From assembly GCF_015706575.1 (NCBI RefSeq), contig NW_024037059.1, positions 41,329,058-41,393,057 of the forward strand: DNA of 64,000 bases, written 5' to 3'. The position numbers and the translations under genes are program-made. The DNA comes from Patiria miniata. Lineage: Eukaryota; Echinodermata; Asteroidea; Valvatida; Asterinidae. The notes under the pieces were generated by a model. That model made no database searches and was not told where the DNA came from. It was given only the letters and a program-made list of their open reading frames with translations. The first letter of the stretch is position 1; each line of letters opens with the position of its first letter. Shown here piece by piece: positions 1 through 11,800 of this stretch.

Positions 1-128
1 CGAGACCTGTCTTGCACGCAGAGCGCCCTCATCGCTGACAATGAAAGTAGATGTGAGATATTACTCATGTGTATCACAGAGGCACAGAGACACGTCCCCG
101 CTGAGGGCGCTCTGTGCAAGGTCTCTAT
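1..128. repeat. Inverted-repeat (MITE-like) element
   Basis: The two ends are near reverse complements. The left arm (about 3-33) and right arm (about 103-127) both carry the core gagcgccctca read in opposite directions, next to cttgcac and gagacc. The spacer is about 70 bp. A diverged piece of the same core (tgagggcgctttgtgcaaa) recurs near 9400, so this looks like a dispersed non-autonomous DNA element. It sits at the window edge, so its outer boundary and any target duplication cannot be judged. Confidence 0.5.
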
Positions 129-202
129 ACAGCTTCATCAAGGTTACAAAATTGTTAGCAGAGCTCACACAACCAAATTATAACAGTCATTGGCCACGCC
201 CC

Positions 203-3200
203 TCAGAGGGGCGTTAGCTCTTCCTCGAAGTCCTCGGTATTTTGTAAAGTGCTGCCGTTCGTAGGCTTCCCCTCCAGCCGTATTTCTCTCATGCTGCACT
301 CGACGTCAGTGTCGTCAGCCACATCGCCTTGGTCGTAGGCCGTGTTTCGGTAGCCGATCTGGGAGGTGTTGCCGTTAACGGCTGGAGTGAGATTGTAGGT
401 TGATACACTTCGTTTCATACTGGTGAAATAACAAAAAAATAGACAACGAAACGAAATGAAAGAGCCTCACATCTTCATCTTTAAAAATCAACTATACGAA
501 AGAAAGTAACTATTGGAGCAACTCTGGATATTGAAACAGTGCCTTTTCATTTTGTGTGTAACAGTAACAACCTCATAATGTCTAAAAAAAAAACAAGCGC
601 GAGTGCACAATCAGTTCTGGCCATCTTGCATGTAAGTCTTGCATGCAATCAATCAAAATGATCCCTGCCAGAGCTTACAAATGCGACGACTATGGCACAT
701 ATGGAACACCACACTTTAGACTAATACCTAGATTTATAGCGATTTGTGATAAATATCACGTGACTATAACATTACTGCACATATTTTGCCTCCATTTACA
801 AGCATTTCATAATCATCTTTCCAAATTGTTACAAACAATTTTTGTTAAGTATTTAATTTACTTTTGTTTGCTTATTGTTTTGAAAATGTAAAGTTGGTAG
901 TTATATTTTATGGAAAACTTAGAGGGTTTATTTTGGGACCGACCGACCGACCACCATGTGACATGTAGAAACTCCTGCCAGAGCTTAAAACCATCGGCCC
1001 AGACGTTGATAGAGGGCGCCCTTCTTTTCATTGAAGCAGTGTCAACAAAATTGGGCCCGATAAACATTGTACTTACTAAATTACCTTCTACGAAATTTAG
1101 AGGGAAAAGGGCTCGTTTGTTACAGCTAAGTTAAACGATTTTGAAGTGCTTACCTTGATTTCGTAAGTACGACGATGAATATCATGATAGTCAGAAGGAA
1201 AAGAAGACCCATGAAGATCAAGATTGGGATGATATCTGTGAGGAAATACAAAGGTCACAAAACTTCAGAATTTAATAGACGAACGCCTTTTTCTTCTCAT
1301 GATGATGACAATCTTCCCAAAACCAGCGGCGTAGCTACGGTACGGGGGTGGGGGGCGTGGTGGGGGACCGCATCCCCCTAAAAGGTTTGCGTCCCCAGTC
1401 GCCCCCCCCCCCCCCCCCACTGAAAATTTGGCATCCGGAGTAAAGCACAATCATATGAGTTACCATGATTAGCTGGAAGAACATATAGTCCCCTTTTCCG
1501 CGATTTTCTGCGTATTTTTCACAGCAACTCTTTTTTCTCTCTTGGAGTGGCTGTTTATTGTAACGTCCCTTGGAAAGCGAATAGCGGTTAATTATTGTGT
1601 AATGTAGCCATGATATACGTTTGGAACAGCGCCCCCACGGGAAGAAGGTGTCCAGCCCCCCCCCCCCCCCTACGGAAGGCGGGTGTCCGATGAACAAAAC
1701 CTGTCTACCTTTCAGCACTGATGAAAGTTTTGGGCACCCCTCCATTGCAACCTCAAGGCCCCCCCCCCCCCCCCCACACACACGCCCCCCCCCTCCCCCC
1801 AGGATGAGAACCCTGGCTACGCCGCTACCCAAAACGTCTTATGGGATGACAGGCCCTCTGTCGATGACCGTTCCCTCGCCTTGGGATAAAAACCTCAAAT
1901 ATCTATCAATTAAGCCCCACCCATTTCACAGGTGGACAAAAACACGTGCGCCTCTCGACAATCGTACATGTACCATGATCGGTCAGTCATTTGAACTGAG
2001 TTCTTAACTTACAGCTTTGAGCAGAAACAGTTGGTTTTTTGGATGGGTTTGGCGACTCAGTGGTCGATGGAATGATTGTTGTTTGTCCAACCGCTGTCAT
2101 AGATGGCACAGTCGTTATATTCACAGGCAGGGAGGTGCTGTCGTTATCCGAAGACCCTACAAAAATTAATGAAACATCAGAGCAACATTCTTAATTGAAA
2201 AACATTTATTACTGTTTATTAATGAACCATGTTCCTTACAGTATTGGCCTTGTTCATCTCTTAAAGCACGATTTATTCCACTCTACATTTGTTTTATATT
2301 TTTTGGAACATTTGCAATGATTTAGTAATAAAAACATCCAGGCTTTTTTTCGAATGAATGAAAACTCACCAGTTGATTCATCAGTGACTGTCATGGGGTC
2401 TGTTGCACTTTCTGTCTGATTTTCTGTGAAAAATACGAATGAAAAGGTTTTGGCGTGCAATCGTAAACGTAAAACACAAAACAAAAGAGTGCATAGCCGA
2501 CTGGAGTAAAACACAAATAATTAGCTTCGCACTAAAGTTCGCCTTGGCGTTTTGGTTTTCTGCCTTTTCTATACGAGGAGCAAAGGTATGAATAGAAGAG
2601 TTTGTAAGCATATAAAAAAAAAATTGAAAATGAATTCAAACTCACCAAGAGCTTCCATATTAGACGTGAATGTTTCTGTATCATTTTCTGATAACTCAGT
2701 GGTCTGGTTTACTGTCAACGATGGAAATACAGAAGGCTTCATGAGATTCGACGGAATTCTAAGTTGAATGTTAGCATAAAAAATAACAATAATAACTCTG
2801 ACTTGTTATTAAAAAAAAAAGGGAAAATGAATGCAAACTCACCAAGAGCTTCCATGGTAGGTGTGAATGTTTCTGTAGCATTTTCTGGTGATTCAGTAGT
2901 CTGGTTTACTGTCAATGGGAAAACAAAGGGTCTCATGAGATTCAACGAAAGTCTAGAATCCTAAAATCATCGAAGATAAAGGCACTCTGTATGAAAACAA
3001 TAACTTGTATACAAGATTATTAAAAGTTCCACCGAGAAATGAAAGTTTGTGCACTGTTTAGACCTGACAACTTTTCCCCTTGTCTTTATAAACCAACCAA
3101 TAAGTGTAATTCCTTAATTGGGTTCGGTTATTGAAAAACATTGTTGTTGCATTTTCTTCTTTAAACCATATAAAAACTTAAGTTTTAAGTGACTTTTTAA

Positions 3201-6200
3201 ATTACCCTCTTGTGATATCGTCATGTTCTCCAACTCCGTTGCCATCTCCGTAACCCATTCCGTGTGCAGCTCTTTGAACAAAAAATACACAAAAAGCCTC
3301 ACAGACACATAATATAAATAAATGGCCAACATAATATTATTCATAAGAAGGAATCTGCACTAGAAAGCAGGAGGTCGTGGGTTCGAGTCCCACCCGAGTG
3401 ATTTTTTTTCCAACTTTCACTCGGGAGATAACACACTGAGTATACAGTGTTTATGCGTCGGTGAAGGGCAAAAACCTAATTTGATTGACAAAATAATATT
3501 GTTCGGTTATTTAAAAAGGTCCCAAATATAAACTCAAGAAGATACTGACTCACTTCTCATATTAAAAATCTTGTAATCATAATATTAATATCAAGAACGC
3601 ATTATGTTTACCTTCTTGGAACATTGTAGCGTTCTCGATCTCCGTTATTATCTCTGTTGTCCATTCTGTCTGAGACTCTACGAGCAAATAGGTAAAAATA
3701 GGAATATGCACTTCAATTTACAAAGTTGATTTTCATTAAAACTGCAGAAGATCTGATTCGCCGTCCATAAAAAAGACCCCCCCCCCAGTGTATTTAGCTT
3801 CGCAATAAAACATTCATTGTCTGGCTGCAGTTTCACGAACGATCTTTAATAAAAATGAATAATTCTGTCCGTGTAAACCTATAACTCCCAGATGGTGATA
3901 TGTAATACATAAATCGCACTGACCTGTGGTCCCGGGGGTGGTATTAATATCCAAAGACGTCATGGTTGCGTCAGTAGTGTAAGTTGTTTCCAAAGGGGAT
4001 GTAGTGACTGTACTTTCTGTGGTTGCATCCGTCATGTTTCCTGTAGAAATGTTACAGTATAAAAAGCGAAAGTTGTTTTTATTTTTTGGTCCACAATTAA
4101 TTTTTCATAACAGAAAGACGATGTTGACATGACATTTCCCTGTGTCAATGATTTACTATAGCAACGAAATTGCACACTTGAACAAATATAGGGATATAAA
4201 ACATGCTAATGTAAGGCCAACAACTTATACGGATCTAACGTCAACTTAATTAATCTCTTAATTTAGAAGGGAAAAAAATGTACTTAAAAATAAATAGAGC
4301 CAAAAACATTTTCTTACAAAGAACAGACTGGAAGCTTGTCAAAAAATATTTCGACATATTTACTTCAGCTCAAAGCATAATTTTCAATTTATTTCCTGGT
4401 AATGTCACCTGCTCGACAATAGCAGTGGGTGTGAATACATATTTGATGAGTAAACCGATACGATATAAGACACCGTCATATACGAAATTCATGAGGTTTA
4501 TACTGAGAAAGATCAAGTGCCAGACGGGTGTAGCCTCCTTCACATGGCGTCTTTGCTCTGAATCTCACAGTGACATGGTAACGTGAGAGACTAAAACTGC
4601 TGGAGAGGAGGCTAATAATAGATGCATAACTCGGGTGTTTGTCATGGAAAGAAAATGCGCCTTGAGACAGGGTGTTGCCAAGCAAATCCTTCATTCCGTC
4701 AATAATTTGACATGTAATTCCCTACATTAGATAAATTCCAGATAAATTCCAGCCGACCAGCGTTGGAAAAAAAACCACAGGTTTAAAAAAATAAAAGCCT
4801 ACTGAATTGCTCCGTTTCATCTTAAGTGGGGTCAGGGAACCAGACTACAGAAACACAGTGGCGTAGCCATGGGGGGGGGGGGGGGGGGCGTGGGGGGCGT
4901 GGGGGGGGCGTGGGGGGGGGGGGGGGGGGGGGGGGGCGACAGCCCCCCCATGAAACCTTGTCGCCCCCCCCCCCAGTCGCCCCCCCCCACTGAGATTTTG
5001 AGTTTCTAAAAAAATTATCATTGATCTACACATGACGCCCCCCCCCCATGAAATGTTCCAGCCCCCCCCCCCCCCAGCGCCCCCCACTGAAAAATTCCTG
5101 GCTACGCCACTGCAGAAACATGATTGTTTTTCTTAGTTTTTCAAACATTTACGACCACATAACTTCAAACAAATCAGTGTAACAATATTTGCCTTAAAAT
5201 ACTTACCCCCAAATCCGTCATTTTCTGAAAATTACAGCAAAAGCAAATGTTCTATTTTCCCTTTAAGACGTATACTTTACCTGTAAAAAGTAATCAAATT
5301 CACAGTTCTATTTCAAGAATATTAAAATTTATACGTTTTCTCAGATTCCATTATGATTTCTTTAGCTGCGTGGAATTTGAAATAAATCCGCCGAAGAGAT
5401 TTTATACATTGCATCTGAGACGTCCGCACTTAACTATTTTGTTTTCATCAAAACAACTGACTACGACGACCCAGTTTCATCTCTAGGATTCAATATCTCT
5501 CGATAATTTTGACGGGGCTTGGACGACGGATCCAGTTCGTCCTTCGGGACGCGGCATGAGGCCAGAGTACACACCGTCGTGAAATGGACTAGAAAAAGTG
5601 AAGTAGTTCCTACGCCTCGGGCAATTCTTATACGAAACATTTTGGAATAATAAGTAATCTAGGCCTGCGAGTGAAATATATGAAATTCCCAAGGTCCACA
5701 CACGTCGATTGTTTAGTCAGCCAGAGGGTTTACACTTCCGCATCTCTTAATTAAAACTGCATGGAAAATTTAACAGCATGATCTACACTAATGAATATTT
5801 ATGATCAGGTGTATCTGAACAGACACCTGTAGCTTTATGGGAATAAAGCGTCCATGTAATTATGTCTTTCAAAGAGACACTGTATTTCATCTTTGCTTTC
5901 TGAGGATTCAGGCAAATTTATCCAACTGCATCTGATGATTAACCAATCCGAGTATATATTATTTGAATACCATTCATCGTGTTTGTTAAAAAAAATAGTA
6001 ATTAAAATGTACAGCTATAAATTATTCATATCTCGTTCGCATATTGCTTTGAATCTATACATGTTTTTAACAGCGCATGCATATAACTCTGCCACGCCTC
6101 AATTTTAAAAATTGTCAAATATTGGGCATTTTATTAATTTTTTTTTTAATGTTAAATGAACTGCTAATTGCTACAAGTATATAATGTATGCATTTATTTA

Positions 6201-6423
6201 CATTAACTGGTCATGTTGTGTATATATATATATATTTCTGTTTTGAAGGGCATCAGATGTTTATCAAAGTCTCCTAAATTATAGAGAAACATCGATTTCA
6301 AAAAGAGAGAAATTGCATACCTTGTGAAGCGACAGGAAGACAGTGTAGATTTAAAAGCAGCAAGCTAAAAAGCCAGAAGAGAACATGTGAATAATCCTTT
6401 GTCATGTCCATCGTCTCAGCCAT
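203..6423 (-). CDS. Gene A: type I membrane protein with duplicated Thr-rich stalk, no WSC/sushi head
   Basis: Ten coding exons join in one frame of 969 nt (322 aa): 6423-6321, 4040-3924, 3665-3612, 3271-3206, 2908-2843, 2711-2646, 2423-2370, 2156-2013, 1235-1154, 419-203. Residues 1-34 hold a signal peptide with a Leu-rich core. Residues 35-223 are a Thr/Ser/Glu-rich stalk with several N-x-T sites, partly built from repeated exons. Residues 224-250 form one membrane helix (IIPILIFMGLLFLL). The 72-residue tail contains GYRNTAYDQGD and ends ELTPL. An in-frame ATG at 6462 would add 13 residues; I chose 6423 because it gives a shorter, more normal signal peptide. Intron positions and phases match genes B-D, so A is probably a relative that lost, or never had, the WSC and sushi exons. 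Function unknown; a cell-surface receptor or adhesion role is inference. Confidence 0.8.
596..995. repeat. Dispersed non-autonomous repeat, copy 1
   Basis: It begins with gcgagtgcacaatcagttctggcc and ends with ctgccagagcttaaaa, a short inverted match at the two ends. Inside are the shared blocks agtcttgcatgcaatcaatc and gcacatatggaac. Related copies lie at 59646-59807 and 60262-60420. It occupies intron 9 of gene A, upstream of the last exon. No transposase is visible. Confidence 0.5.
1324..1827. mobile_element. hAT-type miniature element with poly-G/poly-C interior
   Basis: The termini are cagcggcgtagc and the reverse complement of tagcggcgtagcc, fitting the hAT terminal pattern YAGNGGCG. 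The flanks carry a perfect 8-bp target duplication, cccaaaac, at 1316-1323 and 1828-1835, the size made by hAT transposases. The interior has long C and G runs and no transposase. It sits in the gene A intron between the membrane-helix exon and the stalk exon. The proline- and glycine-rich open frames here are by-products of the homopolymers. Confidence 0.85.
2646..2908 (-). repeat. Duplicated 66-bp stalk exons of gene A (pair 1)
   Basis: Exons 2908-2843 and 2711-2646 are each 66 bp and encode the near-repeats NQTTESPENATETF and NQTTELSENDTETF, both ending in NMEALG or TMEALG. The intron next to each donor is also alike (gaatgcaaactcacc versus gaattcaaactcacc on the plus strand), so the unit copied was exon plus intron, about 197 bp. 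A more diverged relative is exon 2423-2370. All are phase 1-1, so any copy can be skipped or added without changing frame. Confidence 0.85.
3206..3665 (-). repeat. Duplicated stalk exons of gene A (pair 2)
   Basis: Exons 3665-3612 (54 bp) and 3271-3206 (66 bp) encode related cassettes, EWTTEIITEIENATMFQE and EWVTEMATELENMTISQE. The acceptor of the 66-bp copy lies 12 nt further upstream, adding four residues (ELHT). Both are phase 1-1. This is a second exon family within the same stalk, distinct from the one at 2646-2908. Confidence 0.8.
3346..3402 (+). repeat. tRNA-derived fragment (T-arm with B box)
   Basis: The sequence gtgggttcgagtcccac folds as a tRNA T-arm and contains the Pol III B box GGTTCGAGTCC. 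Just before it, ctgc and gcag could form part of an anticodon stem around an eight-base loop. No D-arm or complete acceptor stem is visible, and a T-run follows. I read it as a SINE relic or tRNA 3' half inside a gene A intron and not as a working tRNA. Confidence 0.45.
4041..6320. other. Gene A intron 1
   Basis: This 2.3-kb stretch separates the signal-peptide exon from the first stalk exon. It holds a hAT miniature element at 4856-5112 and a short TA microsatellite near 6222-6236. I searched it for WSC or sushi exons like those of genes B-D, looking for CxCG and CNYTG motifs with splice sites, and found none. Confidence 0.6.
4856..5112. mobile_element. hAT-type miniature element with poly-G/poly-C interior
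   Basis: Perfect 14-bp terminal inverted repeats, cagtggcgtagcca, bound 257 bp. The 8-bp target duplication cagaaaca is intact at 4848-4855 and 5113-5120. The interior is mostly G runs then C runs, with repeated ccccccactga-type blocks. It has no coding capacity. It is related to the element at 1324-1827 by its termini and interior. Confidence 0.9.
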
Positions 6424-7516
6424 GCGCCAGTCTGGTGCTCCTCCTGATCGTCTTCTTTGCATCCTTCTCCGGTCCGTGCTACAGTCACACTGAAATCATT
6501 GACTAATTGCCTCAATGTCGGGCTCACAAGTTTAATAACGCATCAAAAATGGACGTACACAATAAACGCCAAGCATTTGACATGCATTGCAGTCGTATAG
6601 TGCGTGCACACGTCGGCCTCACTGACAGACGGACGCGGTCGTAAAAGTACAAAGAAATCATCTGCGTGGTCCACTGCGACTGCGCGGATTTATGCGAGAA
6701 CGGGCACGGAGACGTCAGGGCACCAGACACAATTATCATAATTATAATATTCTGTTTTTACAAGAGCATTATTTATGCCTCGCTGTACTATGCCGGTAGA
6801 CTTTTGTGTGTAGAATATTTGCCCTTTAATGCGCAATTTCGGTAGGAGTAGTTATAAAGAGATCAGATAATTCTAATGTCGGATAAGGTAAAGACAGTAC
6901 AGAATATTGTGGCTTAAATTTCTAAATAGATTTCGAGAGTTTAGAAGTGAGCAGATACAAAACGAGATCTCCATTTTGTAAAATATATTTTGAAGGTCTT
7001 TCGGCTCTTTCCCCTTTCCCCCGTACTCGTCCCCGTACTCGTGATGATAATATGTGCAAATAAGCCTTAACATCACACACTTCAATAATAAGGATATATT
7101 GTTGTTTATGTGCCGAAACATACTGTTTTAAATTCTTAACAGTCAAATAACAAGGATAAGTAAATCATGTCGCTTCTAAGTGTTTGATTTGAGAATAAAC
7201 CGAATATACCAACGCAAAGCATTTCAATAATAACGATACTTTCTTCATTGTGTGATATTTCAGCATTAATCCTGATCCAGAATTTATATCCAAATAAAAT
7301 TCAAAATATCTCTTCAGCCTCTTAAACTTTAAAGTTCTTTGGATCGTGCTACAAATATAAATCGAACGCAATCACATCAGGAAATGAATATAAAAACAAA
7401 ATGTAAGGATCAAATGATATCGAAATATACATAAATGTGATTCCCAAGTGACATTTGATCTCTTCCCCTTTAGAGGCCTATTTCCTTTCATAGATGCATT
7501 ACTCTTATTGTTGTAA

Positions 7517-7725
7517 ATAATGAAAGGTTTGCGGAAACACCATGTGCGAATAATTTCTCAACTATAAGAGAATGGTTCTGAAAAGAACCAGAGGTATAAA
7601 CTCTCCTGAAGACGGTCAGAGCATACTGACCGGAACGTCGAGTTTATACCTCTGGTTCTTTTCAGAACCATTGTTTTAGTTGAGAAATTATTCGCACATG
7701 GTGTTTCCGCAAACCTTTCATTATT
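7517..7725. repeat. Long near-perfect hairpin with hammerhead-like loop
   Basis: Arms of about 85 bp (7517-7603 and 7640-7725) are reverse complements except for one small patch. The loop contains CTGAAGA (7606-7612), a 7-bp stem cggtcag/ctgaccg (7613-7619 and 7626-7632), then GAAC and GTC (7633-7639). That order matches the hammerhead core (CUGANGA, stem II, GAA, cleavage GUC), with the long arms as stem I and almost no stem III. Such tiny-stem-III hammerheads are known from Penelope-like retrotransposons. It departs from consensus in at least two places and there is no reverse transcriptase nearby, so activity is doubtful. Confidence 0.6.
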
Positions 7726-8426
7726 TAGTATCTCCACCATGCAAAGCCTCAAATCTTACTTATCTTATTGTTGTCTTCATTTTAAATTAAAAAAGATATT
7801 TCTTTTGCAGAGTACATCTAGCGAGTGCAATTATCATGTCAAAATGTCAATGCATCATACATAAGTAGCACTGTAAGTTCACTTTAAAATATATCTAACT
7901 ATTTGATGTTATATATTATCTTATACAATTTAAGCTTTTGGTTAAAAAAGGAAGGGCTGGCAAGTTGTCTTCAAGTCACTTTTCTGACATATTGCCCATG
8001 CATTCGATACGCACCCACTTGCTAATTTCGAAACACAATTATCAAAAGCTAATTCCAAGAGGAACGCAGGTAATTCTACTTAATAAGTAATAAATGTTTG
8101 CGTAGTAATATAATTACATGGTGAATTATTGAATAATCATAGGCGCGTAGAGCTCGAAATGAGCTTTCCATCGATACACAAATCGTATACAAGGCTTACA
8201 TTATTAAATGGTATTATACTATTTTTGTTAGGTTGCTTTATAAATACATTTGTTTTAAAATATATTCTTTTATTTATTATCGCTCTACACGAGTTGTGCA
8301 AAATATAAGGCACTGTGCAACTGACCGAACGTGTTCCAGTTAGGCAAACACATGTAGGTCCTCATCTAAAAGTAACATTATTTTGAGTAGTGTACTCCAA
8401 TGGTTCTCATTATAACAGTCATCGCA

Positions 8427-8624
8427 GGGATGTAGTCGAGTCAATCACAAGTCCATCACAAGTTCAATCATAAGTAAATCACACGTCCAGTCACAAGAAA
8501 CAGTGGATGAATTAACAAACGAATGTTTTGTCCAACTCCATTTGAGTAGCTTGTGATTTGAATTGGGACTGAACTTGCAGGGATTTGTGATGGACTTGCA
8601 GGGGTGATGGACTCGACACATCCC
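8427..8624. mobile_element. MITE with long terminal inverted repeats
   Basis: The ends read gggatgtagtcgagtc and gactcgacacatccc, near-perfect inverted repeats, followed inward by repeated atcacaagtccatcac-like units in opposite orientation on the two sides. There is no open reading frame. No clear target duplication is visible. It lies 211 bp beyond the gene B stop codon and may be transcribed as part of its 3' UTR. Confidence 0.6.
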
Positions 8625-8834
8625 AGAATCTTTTAAAATTCATGTTCCATCATCAGGTGTATGTAACTGCTAAAACCATGGCCTCCCGTTTCAAGTGTAC
8701 TTTGTGCTCAAAATAAGCGTGTACATAATTAGACCATAGCGATGATGTGGGACATACTGGTCTGGTCCAAATTTAAAGCACAAAGACGGTAATGGGACAC
8801 TGCTCTGCTCTCAGGGAACCAGACCAAAGATAAT

Positions 8835-11800
8835 TCAAAGTTTGGTGACTACTTCCACATATGATTCCCGCCTCGCATGATCGTAGTCTGGTTCCGGAAA
8901 GTCGGCAAAGTAAACCGATGGCCCGGTTCGCGCCTCGCCGTTGCCGGCATGATGATGCACGGGTGATGAATATTCATTAGGCACAGTTCCCGATTGGCTG
9001 GTGGTGTACGCCGGAGTAACGGGCTTTGCATATTCATGTATGCCGCCGTTATTGTTTTCTATCATGATCTCCTGTTGTGAGTACAAAGTACTGATTCTGA
9101 TGGGTGACCCGGATGTTTGGCGGCCATTTTGGTTGGGCGAGTCCATTTCTTCAACTTCGTAAGCATAGTTCACCTGTGACATGTCATCAATTCTAGGAAT
9201 TTGTGAAGTCTCCTGGAAATTTATCGTCTCATCTCGTTTGGCTTTCCTGCAAAATGGATGTTACAAGTATTATGTTCATTGGTATAATTTTGAAAGTTCA
9301 AGCAAAAAGGCTCACCGAATTGCAGGCGGGACACACCCACCAATTTTTTTTTTTTAACTTTCATTATCATTGATTTTAAAAAGCAATGTCTGTCCACAGT
9401 GAGGGCGCTTTGTGCAAACTCTCTATGGGGAAACAGGTGCACACAAAACAAAAATAATGGGAGGAATACGAATACACCATTATCATGTTGCGACCATCTG
9501 ATTTTTTTCCCATTTACATCAACGTAACTAAAGCGAGGCTGGAAAGAAAAATAGTCTGGTTCCTTTTTGCACAAAACACATTATCATTCAGTTCTGTTAA
9601 AGAGCAAAAAAAAAAAAAGAAGAGTTTCCCGCACTCTTGTTAATTACGATGCAATCAACATAATTATCAAGTTTAATCCTATTCATACATAGTTCGCATT
9701 TTCTCCCTTATTAAAAATAAGAGTGATATGAGAAACATTCCTATAAATAAACGTGTACTATTACTTACTTTCGGCATGCAACCAGGAGAGCTATGAACAA
9801 GACGACGACAAAAAGAAACAGGGCGGTTCCCACAATGATGATCAACCACAGCATGCTTGTAGGTCCTGAAATATTAATCGAATTAGAGAGATACCCAGAA
9901 AAAATAAGCCACATTCAAATTACCACCGTCATATACAACGTCTTCAATAGAGGGATACATTGGATGAGGCCATGAAAATAACCGAAATGTGGATATCTTG
10001 CATCAACGAGTGCCAGTTATGCATGCAATATAGCCAATGCTTAATTTTCATGACAACAAATGCCACCGAAACAAATGACCCTTTGCAATTATCTCAGCTT
10101 CGATCTCTATACGCAACACGCATAATCAGGTAATCGATTAGATCTATTCAAGCATACGAGAAACAGGTGTGGTGCACGGGGCGAAGGTGTTAGTGAAACA
10201 GCGCCATCTATAGACAAATATCGGTAAGTGCTCAACGTTAACTTAAAATAGCCTTGTTGAGATATGGTGGACAAAAAGAGAGGGCGTTATTTGATTTGGG
10301 TAACTTTGGTAAAACAGAAGAATTTACTCAAACCATGAATTTAAAAAAAGACCAATAGGACGGATGCAGTGTAAAGCTTATTTCTTCTTTACATATATAA
10401 ACTGAAATGACACTATTTGATAACTCATTATTTTCAAGTAAGGCGATTAATTTTGAAAGAAATAAAGGCAATATATAATTCAGACCTGTACAGTACATGA
10501 CCACCCGTTTGATGTAAATTCGATTTTCTCCCACAAATGAAGCAATCCCAGTACATTTGTTGCGTCCGATTAGATCCACTTACGTTCACGGGGAAATCCG
10601 ACAGGCGGCGTTAATGTTGTCATGTTCTCCCAAGGCGTCGAGGTGACATTTCCGTTCGTTACTCCTGCTTGGGAGGCGACTGTAACTTCTGTTATAAGTA
10701 ACAACACATAAAGCTCTTAGATGGTGACATGACATGAAAACATAATTTAGTTTCTTATCCGTATATTTTAAGGATCTTGCAATGCTCTCATTTCCTAGTG
10801 CTTTACTACACTATTATGGAGGATGGGTCTTTTTTATTTTATTATCTATTTTGATTGATGGATTGTTCCAGCAAATTGATTTGAAATGTACAGGATAGGT
10901 GTATCACCTGTCAGCTATAAATTAGAACCACGCTAATTGTTTACAGCCAAATAAAAAAATGAAAATAAATTTAACTGTACGTCCAAGAACTTCCCCTTTC
11001 CCATCTTTATAAGTAAAAACTAAAACGAACCTCCAATTTCGAAACTCTATTAGAGGGCATTGTGTTTTGTATGGGAACCATTATGTGTCATGCATGCTAC
11101 AATTGTTTTGTTGTTCTGCAACTTGACTGTTTTTCTTTGTTCTCAGATCCCTTCGAGCACAAATTAATTGCTAGGTTTGAAATGATGGAAATTGCTAGTA
11201 CCTTTCGCGTCCGTAGCCATCGGCGCATTCGTTCGGTTCTGCTCCGTTGTTTCTATACAAATGGAAAATAACAGCAATATGCACCGAGAAAAAAACACAT
11301 GTCAGTGGTATGGAACAACTACGACCATCGATCGTTACTTTCTGATTGATGCAAATTGATATCAGTGGGCATGTGAACATGCTATTTTTGACCAGCTTTA
11401 ATAAAAATAATTATTATAATTACGGGGAATGGCACCTTAGGGGACATTCCCATATAGTTGTACACAAAATGTTTCCATCTTTAATGACCCCTAACCCAAA
11501 TTTTCTTTATCCTAGCGCCACGAATTCTGGTATTTGTACTAACTGGACCATGAGCAATCAATCTAGCCTATTTGTGACTGTAAAACGTTGCCTCTAAATA
11601 GGAGCTGTGACATTAGGGAGTCCCCGATGTCTCCCTAAGGTATACCTTATGACAAAAAATGTCTCCTTAAGGGGTTCATTAACAGGAATTACATCAATAA
11701 ACGCATCGCGAAACACTGCAGTCTGAAACGCAAACGGGAGCCCCAAGCATGCGCAATACACCCCTTTACAAATCCTGACCAACTGCAAGTGTTGATAGCT

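Larger units (their letters stand above)
6424..8834. other. Intergenic region between genes A and B
   Basis: It contains the presumed 5' leader and promoter of gene A (right of 6423), the long hairpin at 7517-7725, and an inverted-repeat element at 8427-8624 that lies in or near the 3' UTR of gene B. The rest is AT-rich and I recognise nothing else in it. Confidence 0.5.

Noticed and set aside
1335-2007. Overlapping glycine-rich and proline-rich open frames on both strands
   Set aside because: They come from the G and C homopolymers of the hAT element at 1324-1827 and show no domain or splice support.
3346-3402. Complete tRNA gene
   Set aside because: Only a T-arm and a doubtful anticodon stem are present; no D-arm or acceptor stem.
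4845-5087. Gly/Pro-rich open frame of about 80 codons
   Set aside because: It lies within the hAT element at 4856-5112; composition explains it.
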